64,000 bases of DNA from Limnobacter olei (GTDB lineage Bacteria > Pseudomonadota > Gammaproteobacteria > Burkholderiales > Burkholderiaceae_B), in NCBI RefSeq assembly GCF_029087225.1, contig NZ_JARFJD010000004.1, positions 1-64,000 on the forward strand. The letters are read 5' to 3'. Under the pieces are notes generated by a model, which worked only from the letters and a program-made list of their open reading frames with translations, was not told where the DNA came from and did not search any database. Shown piece by piece: positions 34,714 to 43,564 of this stretch. Each line of letters opens with the position of its first letter. Within the stretch, counting starts at the first letter, position 1. The translations under genes were made by a program, and so were the position numbers.

Positions 34714-37077
34714 TTAGTCTTTAATAGCGTTAACAGAGGCTGCACCCAGACCAATCTGGAAAAGAATTTGAGAGTAATCAAGCAAAGTTTTGGTGAGCGA
34801 CACGCGTTCGAAGTCTTCAGGCACGTAAATGGCGTCGCCCGGCAAGGCGCGCTTTCCGTAAAGGCCGCTAACGAACGGCACCCAACCTTGCTGCGCACTG
34901 TCTACTTTACCGTTGGCGCGAATTACAAAAATTGAGCTCTTATCAGAGCTTTTCGCGGCACCGCCAGCCATACCCAGGTAATCGAACACCGTGTTGCCAG
35001 GTTCAAACGCATAGGCCCCCTGGCTGTACACAGAACCGAACACCACAATCTGCCCTGGCACTGCGGGAATTGAAACCACGTCCCCATCGACCAATTCAAT
35101 TGGCGGCATTTCAGCAATGCTCATGGCATCAGGCTTGATGTCCAGCACCACCCGGCCGTCGGGTTTTACACCACGCAGACGCTCGAGGTAAGCACGCTGT
35201 GCTTCAGCCTGTTGTTGGGAATTTGCAGCATCGGCAGCGGTAAGTGCAGAAGCAGCCTTGCTGGATTGTGCCGACACCAGCATGCGTTCGGCCTGTTCCA
35301 GCGCTTTTTGTTTTTGAACTTCCTGCTCGGCCACAATGGCGCGGCGGGTAAGTTTGGTGCCAAAGAGGTAGGCGTCTTCAGCCAAACCACCTGCTTTCAC
35401 AATCACGTCCCGAAGGGTTTCGCCGGGTGCAATTTGGTAGTAGCCCGGGGCTTTCACTTCGCCGGTTACCTTGATAAGCGCAGTGGTGCGGGATTGCGGT
35501 ATATCAGCATCGTTCGCGCTGAAAATGGTAACCACGTCGCCAGGCTGCAACGCAAGGTTCTGGCTGGGGTCGCCGGCCATGGCTTTGCGCAGGTTAAACG
35601 GTATTAGGCGGGTTTGAAGCTCGGTGCGATCTAGCCGCTCAACCACAGCGTAATCCCAATTAATTTGCGAAAGCAGGTTGGTAATGGTGTCTTCAACCAC
35701 CTCAATTTGCTGCTCGCCTTTTTCGCCTTGGTCTGCTTTGCTGAACAATTTGGAATCGTCTAGCCCCAACTGGCTTTGCAGCTTGGGATCGGTTACCGCT
35801 TTGCGCGCTTCACCCTTGTTGAATTGAACCAGTGCGCCTTTCTTTTTAAAGTAGCTGTCTTGAATAAGCGCATCGGTGTTGGGTACCAAATCGGCAATGC
35901 GCATGCCCTCAAAGAAGGGATAGCGCGCCGCAGCGGCCACATTGCCTTTCAAGGTAACAGCGTTGGCAAATTCGCGGCGGGTTTGGAACAGGGTTACAAT
36001 GTCGCCGTCTTGCAGGGTGGCTTGGTTTAAGGCGCGGGCGTAGCTAAGTTGCTCTACGCCACGTGGAGCTTTGGGGTTGGCTGTGTTGAAGCCTTCGATA
36101 AGTACCGTGTCTTGCCGAAGCAGGGTACGGTCCACTCCAGCAATTTCTAGTATGTCGTTTAAATTTTCACCCGGCTTCAGCTCAAAAATAGCGGCTGCCG
36201 GGCTGTCAATATTCAAGGCCACGCGTGCGCCAACCTGGCTTACAAAAACAACATCGCCAGCGCGCAATTTGCGGTCGCCATTGAGTTCGCCTTTGCGCAA
36301 CAAATCGTAGAGGTCGAAGGTGGCCACGGTTTCGCCACCCCGCTTTAACTGCACATTGCGAAAGCTGCCGTTAATACCGGGCTGCGCTACGGAAAAAACT
36401 ACGGAGGCCAGTGTGCTGGTGCTGCTTACTGTGTGCAGCCCGGGGGCCAATGCCTGGCCACCCACATAAATACTGACGCCACTTAGCTTGCCCAACGTGG
36501 CACTGAGGTTGAAGTTTTTGTAGTACTTGCCAATTTCAGCGATTAAAAACTGGTCGAGGTTGCGGGCACGCACGCCTGCCACGGGAAAGGTGCCCACGGT
36601 GGGAATGGTCAGTTGGCCGTCGCGATCAACAGTGGCGCTGTGGTTCACATCGATTGCACCCCACACCCGCACCAGGATTTGATCGCCTGCGCTAATTTCA
36701 TAGTCGGCCGAGACCGGTATATTGGTTTCGCCACCCACACTGAATTCTTTTTGCAGTGAACTGCTACCAAAGGGATACAACAGCCTGCCCGTGTTTTCAA
36801 AAACAAAGCGTTGAAACGAGCTTAAACCACGATCGGGCAATGATTTCGGTTTCTCGGCGGCAATTTCAGAATCAGGCTTACCTTCAAGGTTGGCTGCAGT
36901 GCCTAGAGTGCCATTCAAGCCGCGCAGGCTGTTGGCACCTAAGCTGTTCAAACCGCTTGGGGCCTGTTGGGCTGCACCTTCGGAAAAGCCGCCGTTACCA
37001 CCAAAACCAGAGGGCTGTTGCGCAAACACACTGCCTGCAATCAACAGGGTACCGAAAACCAGAAAAGCACGATTCAT
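34714..37077 (-). CDS. wza: Wza-like SLBB-domain polysaccharide export protein
   Basis: The 787-residue exported protein has a signal peptide (MNRAFLVFGTLLIAGSVFAQ), then a polysaccharide-export domain (YEISAGDQILVRVWGAIDVNHSATVDRDGQLTIPTVG, about 130-210). Several SLBB repeats follow (for example GYYQIAPGETLRDVIVKAGGL and GAYAFEPGNTVFDYLGMAGG), with a C-terminal hydrophobic end. It is about twice as long as E. coli Wza, like other multi-SLBB export channels. The ATG at 37077 is chosen because the signal peptide begins there. It should form the outer-membrane channel for the EPS. Confidence 0.9.
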   Translation of the reverse strand: MNRAFLVFGTLLIAGSVFAQQPSGFGGNGGFSEGAAQQAPSGLNSLGANSLRGLNGTLGTAANLEGKPDSEIAAEKPKSLPDRGLSSFQRFVFENTGRLLYPFGSSSLQKEFSVGGETNIPVSADYEISAGDQILVRVWGAIDVNHSATVDRDGQLTIPTVGTFPVAGVRARNLDQFLIAEIGKYYKNFNLSATLGKLSGVSIYVGGQALAPGLHTVSSTSTLASVVFSVAQPGINGSFRNVQLKRGGETVATFDLYDLLRKGELNGDRKLRAGDVVFVSQVGARVALNIDSPAAAIFELKPGENLNDILEIAGVDRTLLRQDTVLIEGFNTANPKAPRGVEQLSYARALNQATLQDGDIVTLFQTRREFANAVTLKGNVAAAARYPFFEGMRIADLVPNTDALIQDSYFKKKGALVQFNKGEARKAVTDPKLQSQLGLDDSKLFSKADQGEKGEQQIEVVEDTITNLLSQINWDYAVVERLDRTELQTRLIPFNLRKAMAGDPSQNLALQPGDVVTIFSANDADIPQSRTTALIKVTGEVKAPGYYQIAPGETLRDVIVKAGGLAEDAYLFGTKLTRRAIVAEQEVQKQKALEQAERMLVSAQSSKAASALTAADAANSQQQAEAQRAYLERLRGVKPDGRVVLDIKPDAMSIAEMPPIELVDGDVVSIPAVPGQIVVFGSVYSQGAYAFEPGNTVFDYLGMAGGAAKSSDKSSIFVIRANGKVDSAQQGWVPFVSGLYGKRALPGDAIYVPEDFERVSLTKTLLDYSQILFQIGLGAASVNAIKD

Positions 37078-37136
37078 GCAAAAAAATTCCAAGGAACAAA
37101 CAGCAAGATGTAAAAACGGGTGATGGCGTGGCAAAA

Positions 37137-38270
37137 CTACGGAGCCAAACGCACGGGCTTTCTAAAGAATACACCCATGCGAACCATGCGGCGGTAGGCG
37201 CGCTGATAAACAAAAAAACTGAGTGCCAGCCAGGCCACCACCATGCCCAAGCTTTGGGGCCAGAAAATGGCCCCCAGCATGGGCACCGCTGCATACAACC
37301 ACATGAATGGCGATGTAAGCGCGTTGCGCTGCCATGCTGGTGCATAGGGAATTAGTTTGCGAGACACCACGCGGCGGTACACCAGGCTGTGCAGATGAGA
37401 GGCATCGGGCGTACCGGGGTTGCGCCTGCACTTGCGGCTAAGCCTGCGGTACACACTAAACAAGGTTTCGATAATGGGATAGCCACACACCAGCAACATG
37501 GCCCAGGGGCTTACAGCGCCGGGGTTGCGAACGGTAAGTGCCACGGCCAGCGCTGCCACCAGGTAACCCAGGCAGTAGGCACCTGCGTCGCCAAGAAAAA
37601 TGAGGCCTTTGGGGAAGTTTAACAACATGAAGCCCAACACCACGGCCACGCCGCACAATGCGATGTTGAGTACCACGAAATCGTCAACTCGCCAAGCGAT
37701 GGCCGCCAGGGTAAGCAACATGAGCACCACCACGCCACTGGCCAAGCCATTGAAACCGTCAATGATATTGACGCTGTTGGCAATGCCGGAAATTGCGAAA
37801 GCGGTGAACAGCAAACCAATTGGTGCCCATGCCAAGAGATAATCAACGCCGGGCAGGTTTACGCCGCTGATCCAATAACCGCTGAGCAGGGCGAAGGCCA
37901 GGCCGCTTAGGGCTGTGGCAAGCAGGCGTGCCTTGACTGATACTTTTTTGGTGATGTCCTCCAGCAGGCCCGCAACAAAGGCAGGCATACCACCCAACAA
38001 AACAAGGCCTAGTAATTCATGCGTTTCCTGGCCCTGTAGGGTGTGGCCTGGAAGAGCAAACCAAGAGGCTACTGCACCAGCCAGCAAAGCCACGCCGCCG
38101 ACGCGAGGGGTGGGCATGGTGTGAAATTTTTGAATGCCTTTGGCTTGGTCCATACTGAATGCACCGTGCCATTGTTTGGTACACACCAGAAAGATGGCTG
38201 TTGAAAACGCCGCCGCAAGGCTGGACAGGATAGCCAACCAATAGATTGGGTTCACCTCGATGGTTTGCAT
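37137..38270 (-). CDS. WecA/MraY-family undecaprenyl-phosphate sugar-1-phosphate transferase
   Basis: The 377-residue polytopic membrane enzyme carries SVNIIDGFNGLASG, FLGDAGAYCLGY and HLHSLVYRR, the acidic and His motifs of the polyprenyl-phosphate HexNAc-1-P transferase family. It should start repeat-unit synthesis by loading a HexNAc-1-phosphate onto undecaprenyl phosphate. It has a GGGAG ribosome-binding site. It is the first gene of the minus-strand export operon (then wza, wzz). A fragment of a near-identical gene remains at 41997-42104. Confidence 0.9.
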   Translation of the reverse strand: MQTIEVNPIYWLAILSSLAAAFSTAIFLVCTKQWHGAFSMDQAKGIQKFHTMPTPRVGGVALLAGAVASWFALPGHTLQGQETHELLGLVLLGGMPAFVAGLLEDITKKVSVKARLLATALSGLAFALLSGYWISGVNLPGVDYLLAWAPIGLLFTAFAISGIANSVNIIDGFNGLASGVVVLMLLTLAAIAWRVDDFVVLNIALCGVAVVLGFMLLNFPKGLIFLGDAGAYCLGYLVAALAVALTVRNPGAVSPWAMLLVCGYPIIETLFSVYRRLSRKCRRNPGTPDASHLHSLVYRRVVSRKLIPYAPAWQRNALTSPFMWLYAAVPMLGAIFWPQSLGMVVAWLALSFFVYQRAYRRMVRMGVFFRKPVRLAP

Positions 38271-38557
38271 GATGCTCCCGAATGTGTTGCTGTGCCGCTT
38301 TAGAAAGAGCGTGCGAGTAAATGATTAATACAGTAAATAACCACAGCAGCCCGTGAACTTGTTGTGACCTGCTGGGTGGCACATTGTGCCCCCGCAGCAT
38401 GGCAGTTTTATTACTGTCACGGAGCTGAAAGTATATCACCTCAACTTTGCTTCTGAACACTGGTAAAAACGCCTCAGAGCCTTTACTACTCGGGCTTTGT
38501 GTTACTGGATGCAAACATTACCCCCTTCAAATGAGGGGGAATATATTGACCAACAAG
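38271..38557. promoter_or_regulatory. Intergenic region with probable promoter of the export operon
   Basis: No gene is seen in this 287-base gap. On the minus strand an extended -10 (tgatatact, 38430-38438 on the plus coordinates) stands about 160 bases before the WecA-like gene. A large imperfect hairpin, 38371-38396, is centred on the palindrome ggcacattgtgcc (38378-38390) and lies in the leader. It could be an operator or a transcript structure. No ops motif was found here. Confidence 0.45.
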
Positions 38558-40078
38558 TTACGGTGCCGCAGTTGCCGATTCGGCTTGCTTAAAACCTGCG
38601 CTGCTTTCATCGAGCGATTCAGTCAATGACAACAAGCGATAAATGGAGATACTTGCGTCTGTTTCACTTAGAATACGTCGAGTATCGTTCAAGTCGCTGC
38701 CCGACACATTTAGGCTTTCACCCTCGACAACAATTCCACCGCCCGCAGTTGCGGCTGTGGTGTTGGCCAAAATAGTACCCAATTGCAGACTACTGCCACT
38801 GAAAGTGTAATTTGCATAGACAACACCATTTTGCTCATCACCATTGTTGGCGCTTGCATCAAGATCGGTCACGATAATCATCAAGCGGCTGCTGCTCAAA
38901 AAGTGATAGGCAATGGTGCGGGTTGCACGCAAAAAGCTGTGCCTGCCGTTGGTGGGGTTGGGGGCCCCGGTGGCCAGCGAGTTTTCAGAGCTAAGGTCTT
39001 CGATCCACGTACCGACCAGTGTATTTTTCTGATTATTGAAGCGGGTATAGACCAGGTTACCGTCTGCAAATTGAACCACAAGTTCATCGCCATTGAGTAA
39101 CAAGGGGCGGTTGTAGATATCCTCATTGGGATCGGTAGAACCTGCTGCGGAACCCGTGGCATTTGCACGCAGCAAACGATTGTCATTGGGGTTGCGTACC
39201 AGGAACTTGCCAATATTGGGGTCGCTGGTCACAGGTGAATCTGAGCGAACGTACACCACCCGTCCAATTCTCGCATCAGCCGATACGTTGCCCACTGAAT
39301 CGTAATCGCCACCCACGAACCGGTTGATCAAAGTACGACCGTCTGATGGTGTGGTGCAATCGGAGGTACAACCGCGATCAAAGCTAAGCACACTGGTGAA
39401 GGAGTCCAGACTTGCGGGTTCAACCGGACCACTGGTGGGTTCAAAGCGGGCCAGCAACCAGGTTCCTGCCAATTCATTGCGATAAAAACGCTCAAGCGCG
39501 TCATCGGGATTGGCGACTGTGGGTGGGGTATTGTCATCGCGAATAGTATTGTTTCCTGCGTTGGCGGTTTGCAGGTCTTGCTGAAAATCAGCTGGCGCTT
39601 GGGCACACACAGTGATCAGGTTTTCTGTGCTTACGCCTTCAATTGCCGCATTTTGCCGCAATGTAATAACACCATTGTTGGGGTCGCCGTCTGCATCCAC
39701 GGTTTGGAACAAAACCGCGATGTTGGCTACTGCATTGGTGCGAGAAGCTTCATCGTTTGGAAACAGGCTTTCAGCAATGACCGCTGGGGTGATGCGGTTT
39801 GCAGCTTCAACAGAAATTTCGACACCCGCAACATTGAAGGTAACCATTTCGCCAGTTTGAAATTGGAACGATCCATCTGCACCAGTAACGCCATTTGGAT
39901 TGCTGGGTGTTGAGTAAGGTACGCCGACCATGGGGTCGTCGGTAAGAACACCTGTGGCCATGGTTGGCGTGGTAGTGCCGCCGCCGGAAGCGGGTGCGGC
40001 GGAGCCACCATCACCACCGCCGCAAGCGGAGAGCCCGGCAAGCGCCAGTACAACAGTAAAAAATTTAATTGATTTCAT
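38558..40078 (-). CDS. Large secreted lipoprotein of unknown function
   Basis: The 506-residue protein has a typical lipobox LSAC (Cys19) followed by a Gly/Ser/Thr-rich linker. The region up to about residue 110 (VSGYTGADGSF-like GVTGADGSFQFQTGEMVTFNVAGVEI) resembles carboxypeptidase-regulatory or adhesin-like beta-domains. The rest has no recognised domain. It is monocistronic and exported to the outer membrane. Similar modular lipoproteins are often of unknown role. Confidence 0.75.
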   Translation of the reverse strand: MKSIKFFTVVLALAGLSACGGGDGGSAAPASGGGTTTPTMATGVLTDDPMVGVPYSTPSNPNGVTGADGSFQFQTGEMVTFNVAGVEISVEAANRITPAVIAESLFPNDEASRTNAVANIAVLFQTVDADGDPNNGVITLRQNAAIEGVSTENLITVCAQAPADFQQDLQTANAGNNTIRDDNTPPTVANPDDALERFYRNELAGTWLLARFEPTSGPVEPASLDSFTSVLSFDRGCTSDCTTPSDGRTLINRFVGGDYDSVGNVSADARIGRVVYVRSDSPVTSDPNIGKFLVRNPNDNRLLRANATGSAAGSTDPNEDIYNRPLLLNGDELVVQFADGNLVYTRFNNQKNTLVGTWIEDLSSENSLATGAPNPTNGRHSFLRATRTIAYHFLSSSRLMIIVTDLDASANNGDEQNGVVYANYTFSGSSLQLGTILANTTAATAGGGIVVEGESLNVSGSDLNDTRRILSETDASISIYRLLSLTESLDESSAGFKQAESATAAP

Positions 40079-40329
40079 TTAAGCTCGCTCCACTCGAATG
40101 TAGAAGTTGATTTACCGCAATGGAGTTGTAGAGCAGGAAACAAAATTCAGATAGTGAGGAATTGCTTACCGGGCTGAGATCAGCTTTTGCGTGTTACTTG
40201 CGAGTTACGTTGGAAGTGTTGGTTGGCGACGATATGAGTTTTTTCTAAAATTTTTTCTTGTAGCGATAATGATTAATACACCCCGCATTTTGGTGGGGGT
40301 GGTACCAAGCAGGCGAGCGCTGCCCAAAA
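40079..40329. other. Intergenic gap, nothing certain
   Basis: This 251-base stretch lies between the end of hipA and the lipoprotein start. On the minus strand it should contain the lipoprotein promoter. A G-rich segment near 40280-40300 with a nearby ccccg can form a weak hairpin after hipA. No coding or RNA gene was recognised. Confidence 0.4.
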
Positions 40330-41628
40330 TTAAAGGGCTCCACCCAACAACCCTTTGTTCGCTTTGCGTGTGGCTTCAAGCTCTTTCTGTATCAAAGCGC
40401 CTGTTTGCTCGCTTAAACCTACCGCCTTGGCCAAGCTTTCAAACTGAGCAAGGGCATGAACAGTGTGCTCAACTATTTGCCTGGCTTCGCCCCAATTCGC
40501 AAAACCTGCTGCAGCTGCCAGGCCCTGCACGGCCTTTAACGGCGGCGCTTTGCCAAAACCTGCAAATGCGGTGCTGTGCTCGCCGTGGGGGTGGGGGCTA
40601 AAGGTGACGTCATAAAAAGGTGCTGGCTGCCAGTGGCCTTTGTCATTTTGCAGAAACGCCCAGTTTTTGCTGTGGTCGTCTTGATTGCTCGCCAGCAAAT
40701 TGAACACAGCGCGCCGAAATTGAAGCTGAGCTGCGGCAGGCGATTTACACAAGCGCCGGGTAGCCGCAATTAGCACTTGATAATCCAGGCTGGGCAAGCG
40801 GAAGTCTGCACCGAGCAAGCCGCATGCGCTGTGCATGTGCATACGACCTGCGGGGCCTGCCGGGTTGGCAACATAGTCAAAACGCTTTAAAGCCAGCCAA
40901 GGGTACTCACGATTGGCATGGCCAGGTTGAACCAAAGTGTGTTGCGGCGGTTCAAGCTGAAGTTGCTCGGCAAGCTGCAAGTACACCGCTTCGCAAACAC
41001 CTTCCTCGTGGCCCAAGGGCAAACTTGCGGAAGTAAATTTAACCAACCAGGCTTCATCGCCCGCCCTGGGTGCCGTGCTGCAGTTGGCCCAGTTGCCGGG
41101 TTGCGCATATATCAAGGCCTTGGGCCTTGCACCACCCGAATTTCCGCTGACCACCAAGGCTTGCAGCACCTCACCGGTTTGCCCCTCGAACACGGCTTGG
41201 GCTTGTTGGCCCAATTCGCAAAGGTCAACATTGCCCTGCGTTATAGCTGCATATTGTGAATTGGGGGCGTACGCCAAGGCACCCACTGCACCCTGCCCCA
41301 CAAAGGCCAGGCGGTCCATTTGCGTGAGCAGGTTGGGCAGTATGCCGTGCTGGCGAAATACGCGGTCTTGAAGCAGCAGCCCCCAGCCATCGGGCAGGCT
41401 ATCTGCAAACACACCATGCAGGCCTTGGTGGGGGCCTGCTGGGGCTTGCTGAAGGGCCAATGTGTTATTCAGCGCGTAAGGCGACAAATTGCCGAAACGG
41501 CCCAGGTAATGGTCATGGTACTGAAAGTAAACGCCTTGCCTGTTTTGCGCCAGCGTGCCCACTTCTACTTGCTGGCCAGTTGACAGGGTGCGGCTTACAT
41601 TCAGTTTTTGGATGGGTTTAAAACTCAT
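40330..41628 (-). CDS. hipA: HipA-family serine/threonine kinase toxin
   Basis: The 432-residue protein has the HipA N-subdomain (residues about 1-100) and a complete kinase. The ATP loop GNSGGARPK spans 162-170, the catalytic QDDHSKN spans 316-322 (Asp318), and the metal-binding Asp lies in FYDVTF near 340. HipA toxins phosphorylate aminoacyl-tRNA synthetases (GltX in E. coli) and induce growth arrest. The start overlaps the upstream hipB gene by 11 bases. All catalytic signatures look intact. Confidence 0.92.
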   Translation of the reverse strand: MSFKPIQKLNVSRTLSTGQQVEVGTLAQNRQGVYFQYHDHYLGRFGNLSPYALNNTLALQQAPAGPHQGLHGVFADSLPDGWGLLLQDRVFRQHGILPNLLTQMDRLAFVGQGAVGALAYAPNSQYAAITQGNVDLCELGQQAQAVFEGQTGEVLQALVVSGNSGGARPKALIYAQPGNWANCSTAPRAGDEAWLVKFTSASLPLGHEEGVCEAVYLQLAEQLQLEPPQHTLVQPGHANREYPWLALKRFDYVANPAGPAGRMHMHSACGLLGADFRLPSLDYQVLIAATRRLCKSPAAAQLQFRRAVFNLLASNQDDHSKNWAFLQNDKGHWQPAPFYDVTFSPHPHGEHSTAFAGFGKAPPLKAVQGLAAAAGFANWGEARQIVEHTVHALAQFESLAKAVGLSEQTGALIQKELEATRKANKGLLGGAL

Positions 41629-41911
41629 CGGCCAGCACCTGTTCGATGGTTGTTGGGTGGGCTAAGGTGTTGTTGTGCCGCTGATTTAGCAACATGGTCA
41701 GGCGGTCTATGTTGTCCAGGCACTCCCAAAGCAGCAAAAACTGGCGTAGCGATATTTGACCGGTGGTTTCAAACTTTTTGATGGTGGGCGCTGGCACAGT
41801 GCTGATTTTTTCCAATGCCTGACGAGACAGCTTTTGCTGCTTGCGCAGCCGCTGAAGGTGCTGGGCCAGCTGATTTTGCAGGTTGGTTTCAGTAGACAAA
41901 CTGATATTCAT
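41618..41911 (-). CDS. hipB: HipB-family XRE antitoxin
   Basis: From the ATG at 41911 the product is 97 residues with an XRE helix-turn-helix (LRKQQKLSRQALEKISTVPAPTIKKFETTGQISLRQFL). It neutralises HipA and represses the operon. In-frame starts further upstream (41932 ATG, 41941 TTG) lie within or at the edge of the inverted repeat that is probably its own operator, so the 41911 start is preferred. Confidence 0.88.
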   Translation of the reverse strand: MNISLSTETNLQNQLAQHLQRLRKQQKLSRQALEKISTVPAPTIKKFETTGQISLRQFLLLWECLDNIDRLTMLLNQRHNNTLAHPTTIEQVLADEF

Positions 41912-41914
41912 TTT

Positions 41915-41970
41915 AGATACAATAATATCCATTAATGCCAATTATAACATTTCTGGATATTATTGTATCT
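41915..41970 (-). promoter_or_regulatory. hipBA promoter and operator (perfect 17-base inverted repeat)
   Basis: agatacaataatatcca (41915-41931) and tggatattattgtatct (41954-41970) are perfect inverted copies with a 22-base spacer. A consensus -10, TATAAT on the minus strand (41941-41946), lies in the spacer, so one arm covers the -35 area and the other the transcription start. The arms contain TATCC and GGATA as in E. coli HipB boxes, but with a wider spacing. Autorepression by HipB or HipBA is the likely role. Confidence 0.75.
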
Positions 41971-41996
41971 ATTTTCTAGGTTGGTATAAGTGCGTT

Positions 41997-42104
41997 TTAG
42001 TGGGCACGTCTGCGAAAGAAAATACCCAGCACCAACATGCGGCTATACACGCTGAACAGTGTTTCAATTACGGGGTAACCACATACCAGTAACATGGCCG
42101 GAAC
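41997..42104 (-). pseudogene. Fragment of a second WecA-like transferase gene
   Basis: The minus strand reads AMLLVCGYPVIETLFSVY, differing from residues of the WecA-like enzyme at 37137 by one conservative change. It then jumps to MLVLGIFFRRRAH and a stop, which resembles that protein's C-terminus (MVRMGVFFRKP). It is therefore a deletion remnant that joined an internal segment to the tail. It proves a former paralogue or a duplicated polysaccharide cluster in this place. Confidence 0.72.
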
Positions 42105-42113
42105 GGCAAATTG

Positions 42114-42383
42114 CTACAGGTAATATTTCGTAATTATTGCACCTGCTTCAAGCCAGGTTTGTGCGAGTGGGGAATTGGTTGGCAGGGCGAAAGTAATGAG
42201 GGTTTTATTTCGCAATACCGTAGAATACCGCCAAGGCGCGGAAACGAGAGTGCCAGTTACCGGTAACACGGTGAGTGTAGAGCGCTCATGAAACAGGTCG
42301 GATTGAATAACCAACGCCGGGCGAGACTTACCAAAATCGCCCTGCGTTGCGAACACCACCTGCAACCTAGACAAGCCGGTCAC
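42114..42383 (-). CDS. MazF/PemK-like toxin, orphan and perhaps degraded
   Basis: The 89-residue frame has the middle of a MazF/PemK fold: QGDFGKSRPALVIQSDLFHERSTLTVLPVTG. The N-terminal strand is present only as RLQVVFA without the usual GDIV-type start. The expected conserved C-terminal half is short and diverged. It begins at a GTG overlapping the lipase stop, with no antitoxin gene beside it. It may be a remnant rather than an active mRNA interferase. Confidence 0.55.
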   Translation of the reverse strand: MTGLSRLQVVFATQGDFGKSRPALVIQSDLFHERSTLTVLPVTGTLVSAPWRYSTVLRNKTLITFALPTNSPLAQTWLEAGAIITKYYL

Positions 42384-43564
42384 CTTCCCACCAGTTGAAT
42401 GGCCTGCTTGGCCATGGTGTTTACCGACAGGTGCAACAGGTTAAATACCCAGCGAATGGTGGCCACTGAGGCATCGGCCAATGCATGGGTTGAGCGGCCC
42501 AGGTAAGCCATGATTGCGTTGAGCATGCCCCCTACCTCTTTGGCTTGTTTGTGGCTGGCTTGGGCGTAGCGGGCGAGTATTTCGGCCATTTGATCGAGCA
42601 CCGTGAATGCGCCCGTGCGGTAGTGGCCCACACTGAGCAGGCTTTGAGCACCCAAGCGGGTCAGCATGTCGTGAATGGCTTTGTTGATCATCTTGAGCAA
42701 GCGCCCACTGAACATGGCACCGGGCATTTTGGCGAGTTGTTCAAACTGCCCTGCTTCTTTGTTGTTGGCGGGGTATAGGGAGTTTTCCAGCTGCTGTTGT
42801 TTGCCCTGAGTAAGGCTTTGCATTTGCTTCCAGTTGGCATTGACCATGCCGCCGTAACCGTTGGCCAACATGTGTTGCATGGGGTTGATTTTCAGCATAC
42901 CGCCTTCGAGCAAGTAAGTGCCGTGCACATAGGGCGAGTGTACGAAGGGGTAGCAAGGCACCATGGTGACAATGTCTGCTTCATTGGCCACGCGGTACAC
43001 ATGGGCGGCTTTCATTTTTTTACTGAGGTGCTCGGCGTACGGCACCATGCCCACGCGAGGAGCGGCCACCGTGTACAGGTATGAATTCAGGCCCAGTTCA
43101 GCGCAAGCCGCTGCATTGAGATTGGCCAACGCACCGCCCAGACTGTGGCCCATGCAGTGCACTGCGGTGGGTTTGAAACCCAGGTTTTGTTGCTGGATGA
43201 ATTCATTAAGCTGCTGAACATAGCTTTTGAAGGTGGTGCCAAAGCCTTTGTGAATGGCGTGCCCGGTGGGGCCGGGAGTTGGAATGGAGTTGATGTCGGT
43301 GCCTGCATCAGCCCAAGTGGCTGTGCCACGGGTGGCAATGATGATTTCACGGGAGTGACCACCATTGAGCTGCGCCATGAAGCCAAAGCCACTGGAGACG
43401 GGAGTGATAAGGCCAGAGGTGGCGGTGATGATTTTGACGCTGTTCTTATTGACGAACGGTAACTCGCGACCTAACTGATCCTGTAACAGGCCAATTGGTA
43501 GTGACTTTGCCAAATAAGCAAACTGAGATAGGCCGAAGATTTTTGATGGGTTAAGTTCATTCAT
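42380..43564 (-). CDS. Class 3 (alpha/beta hydrolase) lipase
   Basis: From the ATG at 43564 the product is 394 residues. It has the class 3 lipase features: TRGT near 78-81, and the nucleophile elbow GHSLGG with Ser141. Asp and His candidates follow in ADIVTM and the HSPYVHGT region. There is no clear signal peptide, so location is unknown. The C-terminal 120 residues are helical and not conserved in the family as far as I can see. Its start overlaps the upstream gene by 8 bases. Confidence 0.85.
   Translation of the reverse strand: MNELNPSKIFGLSQFAYLAKSLPIGLLQDQLGRELPFVNKNSVKIITATSGLITPVSSGFGFMAQLNGGHSREIIIATRGTATWADAGTDINSIPTPGPTGHAIHKGFGTTFKSYVQQLNEFIQQQNLGFKPTAVHCMGHSLGGALANLNAAACAELGLNSYLYTVAAPRVGMVPYAEHLSKKMKAAHVYRVANEADIVTMVPCYPFVHSPYVHGTYLLEGGMLKINPMQHMLANGYGGMVNANWKQMQSLTQGKQQQLENSLYPANNKEAGQFEQLAKMPGAMFSGRLLKMINKAIHDMLTRLGAQSLLSVGHYRTGAFTVLDQMAEILARYAQASHKQAKEVGGMLNAIMAYLGRSTHALADASVATIRWVFNLLHLSVNTMAKQAIQLVGR

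Noticed and set aside
37190-37201. ggcggtaggcgc, resembling ops
   Set aside because: It lacks the required TG at the end, and is antisense within the WecA-like gene.
40265-40278. gataatgattaata, similar to a Fur half-site
   Set aside because: Only a half-site, with no iron-related gene or suitably placed start nearby.
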